NCBI GenBank assembly: GCA_017478245.1
Contig: JAFVDW010000011.1
Span: forward strand, 1-54,767
Reading direction: 5' to 3'
Length of the DNA stretch: 54,767 nt
Source of the DNA: Lachnospiraceae bacterium
GTDB taxonomy: Bacteria; Bacillota; Clostridia; Lachnospirales; Lachnospiraceae
Of the stretch, positions 45,911 through 54,605 are shown one piece after another. The first letter of the stretch is position 1, and each line of letters begins with the position of its first letter. A program made the translations under genes and the position numbers. Below the pieces are notes generated by a model that saw only the letters and a program-made list of their open reading frames with translations, did not search any database and was not told where the DNA came from.

Positions 45911-46231
45911 CTACATCTGCTCATCCATCAGCTTTGCATTTTCCAACAGTTCTCCCAGTCTGGTTCTCTCTGCTGCGAATACCTCTCTGCCCAACTCTGT
46001 AATCACATATTCCTTTTTCTTTCTGGACTCCGTATCCACGCTGTAAAGCGTTATCCATCCCTTCTTCTGCATAGTCTGAATGGCGCCGTACAACGTGCCC
46101 GCTCCCAACACCACACGTCCTTCTGTCAGCTCTTCCACCTCTTGTATAATTCCATAACCATGGTTCGGGCGGCGCAGCGCAAGCAGAATATAGTAGACCG
46201 CCTCGGTAAGCGGCATATCCTTTTCCGACAT
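45911..46231 (-). CDS. PadR family transcriptional regulator
   Basis: A 106-aa winged-helix protein. LTEAVYYILLALRRPNHGYG, then GAGTLYGAIQTMQKKGWITL and a C-terminal dimerisation helix are characteristic of PadR-s1 regulators. A large palindrome overlapping its promoter (46313-46366) indicates autorepression. It is cotranscribed with DUF2812. Confidence 0.93.
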   Translation of the reverse strand: MSEKDMPLTEAVYYILLALRRPNHGYGIIQEVEELTEGRVVLGAGTLYGAIQTMQKKGWITLYSVDTESRKKKEYVITELGREVFAAERTRLGELLENAKLMDEQM

Positions 46232-46312
46232 ATTCTTTTCCTCTCTTTCCGTTTGAGCCTTTAGGCGTTTGCGACTTTCTTTAAGCTCAAAATCTATATT
46301 CTCTGATACATC

Positions 46313-46372
46313 AATATATCGCCATCTGATATATCATATCTATAATATATCAGATGGCGATATATTTGTCAA
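46313..46372 (-). promoter_or_regulatory. padR promoter embedded in a 54-bp perfect palindrome
   Basis: Two perfect 22-base arms (46313-46334 and 46345-46366) surround a 10-base centre. The minus-strand promoter TTGACA (46367-46372) and TATATT (46344-46349), 17-base spacer, places the -10 and spacer inside the right arm, so a bound dimer would block RNA polymerase. Confidence 0.75.
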
Positions 46373-46619
46373 CAGTCAAATAACCAACAACAGGGAGCAT
46401 CTGAAAACACGGCAGAGCAGACCACCCCGACAATGCGGAAAATGTGCACGAGCAGGGAAATAATATCGGACAAGATTTGCCGTAGACCCACGAGGGATAT
46501 CAAGAGCGGGAACTATTGACCGCTCCCTGCCTTTTGGAAAGTTATGGAAATTTTCAAAAATCATTGAAATTGGGCGTGCTTTGCCGTATCATGAATATGA
46601 GGAAGTGGGTGATAAAACA

Positions 46620-47414
46620 ATGAATAAAGAGCAACAGCACCAAGAGGACTTACAGAGGCTAAGAGGCTTTCGTCTGATCGACGATGACTTTATGAACGCC
46701 TGCTTTGATGACAACATCGAGGGGACGGAGCTCATTCTGCGCATAATTCTTAATAAGCCTAATTTATCTGTCAAGAGCGTCAAGACGCAGAAGGTCATGA
46801 AGAACTTGTTGGGGCGTGATATATGGCTTGACATCGACGCAACGGACGGAGACAATGCAGAGCTTGATATAGAAATACAGCGAGCAGACAAAGGTGCTGA
46901 TCCTAAAAGAGCGAGGTATCATTCGAGTATTCTTGACGCACATTTATTAAAACCGAATGATGATTTTAAGGATTTGCCCGAAACCTATGTGATTTTCATT
47001 ACCGAAAATGATGTAATTGGTGATAACGAGCCGATATATATTATAGACAGACAAATCATCACTACAGGAAAGTCGTTTAACGATGGCGAGCATATCATCT
47101 ATGTAAACGGAGCAGATAAGAATCGTGCAACGGAATTAGGAAAGTTAATGCATGACTTCTTTTGCACAAACCCTGATGATATGCATTTCAAACAGTTAGC
47201 AGACAGGGCAAGGTATTTCAAGGAAGATGAGAGAGGAGTGGCAACGATGTGCAAGGTTATGGAAGATATGAGAAACGAAACCGCAGAGCGGACAAAAATC
47301 CAATCCGCAATGAATTTGTTGAAGCTTGGGAAATTATCATTTGAGGAAATAGCCAATGCAATGGAATTATCGGTCGAGAAAGTAAAAGAATTGGCTATGC
47401 CAAAAACAGTTTAA
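46620..47414 (+). CDS. PD-(D/E)XK nuclease family transposase / Rpn-like protein
   Basis: 264 aa. The nuclease core shows LGRDIWLDIDATDG followed by AELDIEIQRADKG, the Asp and ExQ residues of the PDDEXK_2 transposase/Rpn family. The C-terminus carries a short helix-turn-helix-like segment (LSFEEIANAMELSVEKVKELA). Such proteins occur in multiple genomic copies and promote recombination. The ATG at 46620 has AGGAAGTGGG upstream; the TTG at 46581 adds 13 residues. No terminal inverted repeats were found, so no IS is called. Confidence 0.85.
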   Translation: MNKEQQHQEDLQRLRGFRLIDDDFMNACFDDNIEGTELILRIILNKPNLSVKSVKTQKVMKNLLGRDIWLDIDATDGDNAELDIEIQRADKGADPKRARYHSSILDAHLLKPNDDFKDLPETYVIFITENDVIGDNEPIYIIDRQIITTGKSFNDGEHIIYVNGADKNRATELGKLMHDFFCTNPDDMHFKQLADRARYFKEDERGVATMCKVMEDMRNETAERTKIQSAMNLLKLGKLSFEEIANAMELSVEKVKELAMPKTV

Positions 47415-47426
47415 CAAATCCATCAT

Positions 47427-47467
47427 GGGGAGTGTGGGATATGTAATGTCTCGCTCTCCCCTTTTTT
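47427..47467 (+). terminator. terminator after the PD-(D/E)XK gene
   Basis: GGGGAG and CTCCCC arms with a long loop, followed by six Ts; moderate support because the loop is about 22 bases. Confidence 0.55.
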
Positions 47468-47644
47468 CTATTCGGCTCAATCGAGCCAATTTCCCACAAA
47501 TTCTTTTCAAATTGATGAATATTTCCTTGACAACTTGCTTCAGGGCAACCCCTATGTACATTTCCATGAACAATTATATACGTTTTGCAAATGCCTAATA
47601 TGTTCTTTCATTCAAGCCAAACAACTACGATTTACTGATAGGAC

Positions 47645-48310
47645 TTAATCTACAACCACGACACTGGTGATCACCGGCTGCTCGTCTGCCGGAATCGTTC
47701 CATTACCATCAATAGGTCTGGCATCCTTGGCAATCTGCTCTACAATCTCCATTCCTTCTGTCACATGACCGAAAGCGGCATACTGTCCGTCCAGATAGTC
47801 CGCATCTGCCACCATGATAAAGAACTGGGAGCTGGCACTATCAGGGTCCTGCGCTCTTGCCATAGAGATGACACCCTTTACATGTGAAATATGATTCTCC
47901 ACACCGTTTGCCGCAAACTCACCCTTGATATTCTGTTCAGCGCCTCCCGTACCATTGCCGTTAGGGTCACCGCCCTGAATCATGAAGCCATCCATAATAC
48001 GATGGAAAGTCAACCCATCATAAAATCCATCCTTCGCTAGCTTCACAAAATTAGCCACCGTGATCGGTGCCGTGTCGCCATCCAACTCCAACTTGATGGT
48101 TCCATAATTCTCCACGGTAATCTCCACATGATGCGCACCGCCAACCGCCGTCGTATCCGCACCTGCATCCCCATCTGTCACAGCCTCTTCCACTGCATCT
48201 GAGTCCGTAACGGAGCTCGTCGAATTAACGCTTTCCTGCTTACCGCAGGCTGCCATTCCCAACAATAGCACCATCATAACCGGTGCAAGCCATTTCATAC
48301 TTTTCTTCAT
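47645..48310 (-). CDS. lipoprotein peptidyl-prolyl cis-trans isomerase (cyclophilin type)
   Basis: 221 aa. Lipoprotein signal ending LLGMAAC (Cys22), a Ser/Thr/Asp-rich linker, then a cyclophilin domain (about 58-221) with FHRIMDGFMIQGGDPNGNG, GVISMARAQDPDSASSQFFI and YAAFGHVTEGMEIV. It catalyses proline isomerisation on the outer face of the membrane, assisting folding of exported proteins. GAGGAG precedes the ATG by about nine bases. Confidence 0.94.
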   Translation of the reverse strand: MKKSMKWLAPVMMVLLLGMAACGKQESVNSTSSVTDSDAVEEAVTDGDAGADTTAVGGAHHVEITVENYGTIKLELDGDTAPITVANFVKLAKDGFYDGLTFHRIMDGFMIQGGDPNGNGTGGAEQNIKGEFAANGVENHISHVKGVISMARAQDPDSASSQFFIMVADADYLDGQYAAFGHVTEGMEIVEQIAKDARPIDGNGTIPADEQPVITSVVVVD

Positions 48311-48496
48311 ACTTTTTCACTCCTCATTTTTTATAGAAATCTCCAGGCGTTTGCGAAACTCTTTGACAAGTCACAAAACTATACGGAAGAACATCTAAAA
48401 TAGTTCCGAAGCAGTGGCTAGTCACCATTTCAGATGTTATTTCGTACAGCTTCCGGCTATTACTTCACCAACACACTCCTAAGAGCTTCCGCATAC
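48311..48496. other. intergenic region with imperfect hairpin and a dispersed motif
   Basis: Contains AGGCGTTTGCGAAACT (48345-48360), related to the terminal repeats of the 37119-37205 element and to AGGCGTTTGCGA at 46263-46274. It also holds an imperfect inverted pair (CGGAAG at 48384-48389 with CTTCCG at 48450-48455; AACATCT with AGATGTT inside). Possibly a decayed copy of the same repeat family. No gene is seen. Confidence 0.4.
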
Positions 48497-48522
48497 AAAA
48501 AGCAGCCCTTCAGAGCTGCCTT
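48497..48522 (-). terminator. terminator of the 163-aa orphan gene
   Basis: On the minus strand GCAGC-TCTGAAGG-GCTGC is followed by TTTTTG, 15 bases after the stop. Confidence 0.75.
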
Positions 48523-48536
48523 TCGCTATATTTATA

Positions 48537-49028
48537 TTATTCAATCACATCGAAGCTACCGCCAACGGCGATCTTGCCGGTCAGAAAATCTCTGCTTTCC
48601 TTCACTCTCTGAGCAAGTACGGTCGGATCAAAAAATACACTTCGCTCCTCCCTCTCATCGCTACTCTTGGCATTCGCGCCAATTTTAATCTCCGCTAACT
48701 GTACATTTGCTTCTGTAGTACCTGTAGTCGCATTCTCCCTCATCAACAGTGACTGATATACCTCTCTGCTACTGTTCGTCTGCTGTACAGCGCCCTGATA
48801 GAAATCCCGCACCGACCTCTGTAAAGCTGCAGGAAATGGAACTACCTCGGCATCCTGAATAGAATCGTTCCCGGCAGCCAAGCCCTGCTCAACAGCCAAC
48901 TTTGCCTGCTCATCTGCAGAATAAGCTTCACTGTACGCCACTGCATGCTCTGTTCTTAAATTGTTTGCCCTTAACTCGCTGTAATTATCCACAGAACCCG
49001 GATAGGTCAGCACTGCTCCCATAATCAT
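48537..49028 (-). CDS. hypothetical 163-aa soluble protein
   Basis: I do not recognise a family. The protein (MIMGAVLTYPGSVDNY at the start, GKIAVGGSFDVIE at the end) is polar, probably helical in the middle, and has no signal peptide, membrane helix or cysteines. It is a complete single-gene unit: promoter at 49131-49159, a structured leader with two hairpins, GGAGGG nine bases before the ATG, and a terminator directly after. That clean architecture argues for a real, independently expressed gene. Confidence 0.75.
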   Translation of the reverse strand: MIMGAVLTYPGSVDNYSELRANNLRTEHAVAYSEAYSADEQAKLAVEQGLAAGNDSIQDAEVVPFPAALQRSVRDFYQGAVQQTNSSREVYQSLLMRENATTGTTEANVQLAEIKIGANAKSSDEREERSVFFDPTVLAQRVKESRDFLTGKIAVGGSFDVIE

Positions 49029-49065
49029 CTTAACATGCCCTCCGTTGCATTCTTACGATGATAAA

Positions 49066-49098
49066 GCTGATTACATCAGCTAGCCAACTCCATTGGCT
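49066..49098 (-). promoter_or_regulatory. two adjacent hairpins in the leader of the 163-aa gene
   Basis: GCTGAT-TAC-ATCAGC (49066-49080) and AGCCAA-CTCCA-TTGGCT (49082-49098) are perfect six-base-pair stems lying next to each other, between the promoter and the ribosome binding site. Confidence 0.5.
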
Positions 49099-49130
49099 TA
49101 AATTCGTAATAAAATATTCTACAGTTAGCA

Positions 49131-49159
49131 AGTTTATCACTCATCGTCTAGGAAGTCAA
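49131..49159 (-). promoter_or_regulatory. promoter of the 163-aa gene
   Basis: TTGACT (49154-49159) and TAAACT (49131-49136) with a 17-base spacer. Confidence 0.55.
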
Positions 49160-49228
49160 TAGGAGTAAGCGCGAAAAGTTTCCCAAAAAGTTCACGAAAC
49201 AGCATGTTTTTTCAGTGTTTTTATACAA

Positions 49229-49259
49229 AAACTCCCAAAGTTGCCTTTGGGAGTTTCCC
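49229..49259 (-). terminator. terminator of the GH3 gene
   Basis: AAACTCCCAAAG-TTGC-CTTTGGGAGTTT is a perfect 12-base-pair stem, followed by a T-tract on the minus strand. Confidence 0.9.
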
Positions 49260-49291
49260 TAAAGTACCATTTTCGGTATATTTTACTCAAT

Positions 49292-52141
49292 TTAGAAAGC
49301 TGTTCCGTTCTCTCTAAATTCTCTAATCCTGTTCATCATTTCCTCCTGACTCATCACGCGCTCTAGCTTACAGGACTTGATCTTCATGCCGCCCTGTCCA
49401 AAGTAGAACTTCAGGAAGAAAGTAGTGTTAATCGCATCTACCGGCTCAATCACCTCTGTATGTACCTGAGTATCCTTGCCGGTCAGCGTAATTGTCTTCA
49501 ACAGTTCATGCTCCTTGAATACAGACAGGGGAACCTGTGCCAGTTCGCTGATGCCTTCTACATAACACTCTATCGTTAGTCTGTAACGCCCGCCACCTGC
49601 ATTCAACTGATACAAATTGGAGGCTCCTTTGGAGGTATCCATGGCTACAGCACTTTCTGCGCCATCCGGAGATACGATGTAGAACACCCCTTCTTCGTCA
49701 CTCTCGGAGACCTCACGCATCTCTCCATCGCCATCCAATTCCTGATCCTTCATAGCATCCAGTTCCATATCAAGAGGCGTCTTCTCCCCCAACATAAACT
49801 GCAATGCCGGCAGCTTTAACAGTACACCACAGATGTTTTTCGCAGTCCGCTGCAACTCGCTACGGGTCACAGTACCATTCTCCACCCCTTCTTTAGAAGT
49901 GTCCTGCGCAGTAGGCAGACCCGCATCCGGCATAACCATGTACAGATCATTTTGTGCCCTCACCATCACGGCAGTATGCGCCACCTGACCCTTCTCGCCT
50001 TCTTCATTACCCTGCGCCCACCAGTCAGTCATGACCGCACCGCCAAAGCCCCACTCACCGCGCAGTACTGTAGTCAACAGGTCGTAATTGCTTGCAGCAT
50101 GAATACCGTTGATACGATTATAGCTGGTCATAATCAGGAATGCGCCGCCCTCTTTGACCGCAATCTCATACCCTCTCAAATATATCTCTCTGAGCGCTCT
50201 CTCGGATACCACACAATCCACCACAGAACGCATAAACTCCTGATTGTTGCAGGCGAAATGCTTGATTGTACCGGTCACATTATATTTCTGCATACCCTTT
50301 AACTGCGCCGACGCCATCTTTCCGGTCACCAACGGATCTTCTGAAAAATATTCAAAATTCCTGCCATTCAAAGGATTGCGGTGAATATTCATGCCCGGTC
50401 CCAGCAAGGTATCAACATGATTCTTCCGCAGCTCCATGCCTTCATATTCATAAAGTGCTTCCGACAATTTCTCATTAAAAGAGCAAGCCAGACAAGTACC
50501 ATTCGGCATAGCAAATGCCTTGGTTCCACAGTCCATACGAATTCCACTGGGTCCATCCGAACATCCTGCCTTGGGAATTCCGTACTTCTGCAAAGCTTTG
50601 TTCACACCACCGAAAGCACCGGCAATTCCCGGTGTCACGCCTGCCGGCGACATTCCCTCGCCACGCACCATTGTCATCAGCTCATCATCACTCAGTTGTG
50701 CTACAAACTGATCCATGGTCGCCATACTCGCTCTCACGTCTTCCAGTTTGAATCCCTTATCTCCAGTGTATTTTAATTCCGTAGGAAGGTTTGCCTTTCT
50801 CCGCTCCATAGGGTCAATGGTTCTGGTCGGCGCCTCCTCGAAGGTAATCTCATAATTTGTCCCCTCTGTCGCTGTCGGTTTCAACCGCTTGAAATTCATC
50901 ACTGGAGCCATTACCTCCTGCAAGGTTTCGAACACCTCTAAGCCATCCTGCGTAAATTCAAATACTTCTTTCGCCTCTCTCACATCTCCACCGAGATAAA
51001 AACGATACGCCCCCTCTTCCAAAACATAGCTACTCTTATTCCCGGTGATTCCGCTGTCATCATAAGAAGCCAGTTCATATTTGGACACATGGAGTGTCAA
51101 AATTTCACTTTCTCCCGATGCCAGATTTTGCGTTTTATCAAAAGCACATAGCGCGCGTGCAGCTTTTCCCAACTTGCCCTGCGGTGCCTCTACATATACT
51201 AGCACAGCATCCTTTGCGTCCGCGTCACCGGTATTGGTGACCTGAATCTGCAGCGTCACCTCCTCCTTGGTCACCTCAGCAGACACAAGCGCTCTGTCAA
51301 ACGTGGTGTAGGACAAACCAAAACCGAATGGAAACATTACTTTCTCTTTTGCGAAAGTCTCAAAATAGCGATACCCAACATAGATATCCTCTACATACAC
51401 ATTGCGCTCCGGATCACCATGATACGCAGTAGAAAAATAATCTTCTATATTGTAAGCAATGGTATCTGTCAAACGCCCCGAAGGAGCAATCGTCCCCTTC
51501 AACACATCCAGCACTCCGTTACCGCCTTCCTGACCGCCTTGCCATACATAGAGCACAGCGGAAGGATTCACTTCCTCCATCCACTTCATATCAATAATAT
51601 TGCCCACATTCAAAAGCACTACGGTACGTTCAAAACGCCCACATACCTTTTTCAACATATCATACTCAATATCGGTGAGCAGGTAACTTCCTGCCTCCGC
51701 CTTGCTATCCTTATCCTCTCCTGCGGTACGTCCTACAATAATTACAGCCAAGTCAGATTCTGCAGCAGCCTCATCCACCAGCTCTTCTGTCAGTGGCATT
51801 TCCTCCTGAAACCAGGGCTCCTGTGCCCAGCCTTGTCCCACATCAAAAGGATGGTCAACAATCCACTCCTCATACGCCTTACGAACAGTCTCATTCAGTT
51901 CAATTTCTTCATCCGCCTCCAGCGCCTCATAAATGCCGGTCACATATCTGGTGTTCACTAAGCCTCCGGAACCAGTTCCGCTTTTATAATAATTGAACTG
52001 TGTCCGCCCAAACAGTGCTACTTTTTTGTTACCGACGAGAGGAAGTACCCCACCCTCATTTTTAATCAGTACGATGCCTTCCCCCACTGCCGCCCTTGCC
52101 AGTGCCGCATAGGTTTCAAGGTTAAATTTCTGCACGCCCAT
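49292..52141 (-). CDS. glycoside hydrolase family 3 beta-glucosidase, permuted domain order
   Basis: 949 aa, no signal peptide, so cytosolic. The order is reversed compared with typical GH3: the alpha/beta-sandwich domain comes first (EGIVLIKNEGGVLPL near residue 25), then a fibronectin-III-like domain (about 290-400), then the (beta/alpha)8 barrel with GCSDGPSGIRMD and the nucleophile region GGAVMTDWWAQGN (Asp near 705), and a C-terminal beta-rich domain. This permutation is known from Butyrivibrio and Ruminococcus enzymes. It likely hydrolyses beta-glucosides or short beta-glucans imported after extracellular digestion. AAAGGAG precedes the ATG. Confidence 0.93.
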   Translation of the reverse strand: MGVQKFNLETYAALARAAVGEGIVLIKNEGGVLPLVGNKKVALFGRTQFNYYKSGTGSGGLVNTRYVTGIYEALEADEEIELNETVRKAYEEWIVDHPFDVGQGWAQEPWFQEEMPLTEELVDEAAAESDLAVIIVGRTAGEDKDSKAEAGSYLLTDIEYDMLKKVCGRFERTVVLLNVGNIIDMKWMEEVNPSAVLYVWQGGQEGGNGVLDVLKGTIAPSGRLTDTIAYNIEDYFSTAYHGDPERNVYVEDIYVGYRYFETFAKEKVMFPFGFGLSYTTFDRALVSAEVTKEEVTLQIQVTNTGDADAKDAVLVYVEAPQGKLGKAARALCAFDKTQNLASGESEILTLHVSKYELASYDDSGITGNKSSYVLEEGAYRFYLGGDVREAKEVFEFTQDGLEVFETLQEVMAPVMNFKRLKPTATEGTNYEITFEEAPTRTIDPMERRKANLPTELKYTGDKGFKLEDVRASMATMDQFVAQLSDDELMTMVRGEGMSPAGVTPGIAGAFGGVNKALQKYGIPKAGCSDGPSGIRMDCGTKAFAMPNGTCLACSFNEKLSEALYEYEGMELRKNHVDTLLGPGMNIHRNPLNGRNFEYFSEDPLVTGKMASAQLKGMQKYNVTGTIKHFACNNQEFMRSVVDCVVSERALREIYLRGYEIAVKEGGAFLIMTSYNRINGIHAASNYDLLTTVLRGEWGFGGAVMTDWWAQGNEEGEKGQVAHTAVMVRAQNDLYMVMPDAGLPTAQDTSKEGVENGTVTRSELQRTAKNICGVLLKLPALQFMLGEKTPLDMELDAMKDQELDGDGEMREVSESDEEGVFYIVSPDGAESAVAMDTSKGASNLYQLNAGGGRYRLTIECYVEGISELAQVPLSVFKEHELLKTITLTGKDTQVHTEVIEPVDAINTTFFLKFYFGQGGMKIKSCKLERVMSQEEMMNRIREFRENGTAF

Positions 52142-52400
52142 AATACGTCTCCTTTAATGATAATTTCAGTGTAAAATTCATTTCTTACATGGTAACACAT
52201 TATGGGGAAATCCTCAATTTGTTTTTTGGTATCTTTAATCTCATTTTTTAGGTGATTATTTGCTGAATATAACTGCTCATTATCTCTAACTGAAGTAAAA
52301 AGTTAAATTCCTCTTTTTTCATATCTGGGTAGAATTACGTCACAAGTAGAATTTAATCTTTCACACAGCCAACATAAATGATAAGGTATTTATTGTCCTT
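52142..52400. other. AT-rich intergenic region
   Basis: About 260 bases between the GH3 start and the first CRISPR repeat. I see no gene, no clear promoter and no RNA structure beyond the GH3 ribosome binding site. Confidence 0.4.
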
Positions 52401-52497
52401 CTGACAGCTCGCACCTCCGCAAAGGGCGTGACTTTTTTGTGATTAAGAGTACGCTTGAACTTGGTATTTCAATCCACACACCCGCAAGGGGTGTGAC
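52401..52497 (-). CRISPR. detached leader-distal end of a type I-C-like CRISPR array
   Basis: A degenerate 32-base repeat (52401-52432, 21 of 32 positions matching), a 33-base spacer (52433-52465) and one perfect 32-base repeat (52466-52497). The perfect copy is identical to those at 54606-54767. The repeat reads ATTTCAATCCACACACC at its left end on the plus strand, so the transcribed orientation (ending GGATTGAAAT) is minus. The degenerate copy at the far end is typical of the leader-distal terminus. Confidence 0.85.
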
Positions 52498-52503
52498 ATA
52501 GCC

Positions 52504-54094
52504 ATGCGCGAGCCAGGCTATAGCCCGACCCGAATCAGATCGAAAGCCCTAAAGATGCTGCAGGCGGATAAGGATTTCCAGAAATCCGTGGCAGAAAACA
52601 CACTGGAACACAAGAAAAAAGTACAGGAGCTCCTAAAGCAGATTGAAATAGAGGCATTCTGGGCAACCAAAGAGGTTATGTCCGGAACAGCTAAAATGTC
52701 ATAAGCAAACGACCTCTCCATCTGGGAGGAGGGAGCAAGAAGTTGACTGATGATTCATACCTGGCAAAATTGGCAGAAGCGATGACAAAGCACTTATAAA
52801 AGTATGCTCCGGCAGCTTTAGCGAAGAAAAGGTCTTAGAAGAGACTATCCACAATCTGGCACAGTCGGGATTGCGCTCCATTGATTTTGCATCCGGCTAC
52901 TCTATGCAGTTGGATACGGCGGTGCGACTGGCACTCAGAACCGGAGCGCATCAGCTTGCTGCCAAGATTACAGACCAAAATATTATCAACACAGGAGAAA
53001 ATCTGGTATATGTGTCAGAGCATTGGGGAGCGCGAAACGAGGGGATAGGACATGCAAATCATGAACAGTGGCAAGGGAAGGTATATTTTATCAAAGACGG
53101 TACCAATTACTCCAAAGAGGCAAAAAGGATTGGACAAGACAGAATCATGTCGTTATGGTATGCTACCGGATATAGTGTAGATGGAAGCAGGGAGAATGAC
53201 CCTCTGGGGCTAAATGGCTACAACTGCCGGCATAATCATTATGTTTGGTTTGAGGGTGCATCCTCACTGCCGACCAAAAACCCGGAACCCAAACCGGTCA
53301 CCATAGGAGAGAGAACTTACGACTATTACGCCATGACACAAAAGATGCGCGCCATGGAGCGTGCTGTGAGAGCCCTAAAAAAGGAAAAAGAGGCACTTAA
53401 GGCTCTCAATATGGATACCACTCAAATACAAGACAAAATCAAGCGCAAAACGAGCCAATACTATGATTTCTGCGAGAAGTGCAAGGTGAAAGATAAATCC
53501 GAGCGGCTACGATATGAATGTGGTACCTCTGAGCTGAAAAAGACAAAGGCGTGGAATGGGTTTGAAGCATCAGTAATACCTGAGAAAAACTTGAAAAAGA
53601 AGGAAAGAGAGGTTGCTTACAAAGATATAACGGAAAAGTGGATTTCAAATGCAACACCAAACAGTCATGAAGTAAAAGACCTACTGGAATACACTATCAA
53701 CGGTGTTACATATAAGATTGATGGACATAATGTGGTCAGAACATGAAAAGCAAATCGCGGAAATGTTGGAAAGACAAGTTGGAGGAGAAATATATATGGT
53801 ACCGCGAATCAACAATCCTGCCAATATCTCCACACCGGATTATTTTTTAATCAACACAGGTATGACCTAAAAACTCTCACGGATCAGGCTACAGAGAACA
53901 CCATTTTCAACAGGGTAAAGAAAGCTAAGAGACAAACCAAACGATTTATCCTTGATCTCACAGAGTTCCCTTTAACCGACGAAGTAATCAATAGTCAAAT
54001 TGATAGGATATTCTGGTCAAAAGACACAATGTTTGTGGAAGAACTTGTTCTCGTGCGAGAATATAAAATAGTCAAGGTATTTGCGAGAAAATAA
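52504..54094 (+). pseudogene. decayed phage minor capsid protein gene with CdiA-like nuclease tail
   Basis: Fragments in all three frames together spell a phage minor head protein. 52504-52704 gives the N-terminal part (RIRSKALKMLQADKDF), interrupted by TAA at 52702. 52708-52799 continues with NDLSIWEEGAR and, after a shift, KLTDDSYLAKLAEAM. From about 52754 the frame LAQSGLRSIDFASGYSMQLD runs through GLNGYNCRHNHYVWFEGAS to TGA at about 53744. A short segment in the +1 frame (HEKQIAEMLERQVGGEIYM, TPDYFLIN) follows, then the original frame resumes near 53855 (HRYDLKTLTDQATENTIFN) and ends at 54094. The TPDY...YDLKT pair is a PD-(D/E)XK signature as in CdiA C-terminal tRNA nuclease-like toxins. 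At least five lesions, so non-functional. Confidence 0.8.
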
Positions 54095-54219
54095 AAAGAG
54101 GCTGACACGCCGTCACATCTCAAAAGAGAATTCACGAAAACAACGACCAACCTCTTTTATTAATTAAAGTATATCACAAATGTATAATTCTATACAAGGT
54201 TTTATTATAAATTTCTTAC

Positions 54220-54248
54220 TTGCAAATAACATAATCCACTGTTATAAT
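54220..54248 (+). promoter_or_regulatory. promoter of the KTR peptide gene
   Basis: TTGCAA (54220-54225) and TATAAT (54243-54248), 17-base spacer, about 47 bases before the start codon. Confidence 0.6.
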
Positions 54249-54294
54249 AGACGCGCGAAACATAAATAACGATTATAACAAAGAGGTGGTTATA

Positions 54295-54462
54295 ATGCAG
54301 TCGTTTTGGGTGTCATGTCCCAAATGTGGTTATCCGCATTTTATCAAACGTTATACAAAAACGGAATTGAGAAATTTCCCGGCATATTGCAAGGGATGTA
54401 AAAAAGAAATTAATATAACATTAAAGAGCCGAGAGCCTAGTAAATCAGTACAACTGGTTTAG
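54295..54462 (+). CDS. cysteine-rich KTR family protein
   Basis: 55 aa with two CxxC pairs, CPKCGY near the start and CKGCKK in the middle, a zinc-ribbon-like pattern. FWVSCPKCG and the basic KRYTKTELRNFPAYC segment fit the cysteine-rich KTR family often found on phages, integrative elements and near their ends. RBS AAGAGGTGG lies about six bases before the ATG. The last codons overlap a terminator hairpin. Function unknown; nucleic-acid binding is plausible. Confidence 0.75.
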   Translation: MQSFWVSCPKCGYPHFIKRYTKTELRNFPAYCKGCKKEINITLKSREPSKSVQLV

Positions 54463-54474
54463 TTAGGCTCTTTT
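54433..54474 (+). terminator. terminator hairpin overlapping the KTR stop
   Basis: GAGCCTA (54433-54439) pairs with TAGGCTC (54464-54470); the interior TAAATCAGT / ACTGGTTTA extends the stem with small mismatches, then TTTT. The stem begins inside the coding sequence. Confidence 0.7.
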
Positions 54475-54481
54475 ATGTTAC

Positions 54482-54551
54482 TGCGAAACGAGTGTGGCGG
54501 CTCACCTGTTTTATATTACAAGGGTCGCAGATTCGACTCCTGCTTTCGCGA
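54482..54551 (+). tRNA. degenerate tRNA-like sequence
   Basis: TGCGAAA (54482-54488) pairs with TTTCGCG (54544-54550), and an A sits in the discriminator position. A T-arm GCAGA-TTCGACT-CCTGC with one mismatch and a weak D-arm (GTG/CAC around TGGCGGCT) are present. The anticodon arm is poor: CCTGT pairs ACA-A-GG with a bulge and the loop has eight bases. No CCA is encoded. It may be a pseudo-tRNA, a phage-borne tRNA-like element or a tRNA-derived attachment site. Confidence 0.35.
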
Positions 54552-54605
54552 TTTCCGAACTGCAGAAAAAGCAGTTAAAAATCATTGTAAAGGAGAGAAT
54601 ATCAT

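Noticed and set aside
46376-47467. Complete insertion sequence around the PD-(D/E)XK gene
   Set aside because: I could not find terminal inverted repeats or a target duplication; members of this family are usually solitary genes.
47367-47573. 68-codon minus-strand frame after the PD-(D/E)XK gene
   Set aside because: It overlaps that gene's end and the terminator hairpin, has no ribosome binding site, and resembles no family I know.
54095-54170. Terminator after the capsid/toxin pseudogene (AAAAGAGG ... CCTCTTTT)
   Set aside because: The arms are only eight bases with a loop of about 50 bases, too weak to call.
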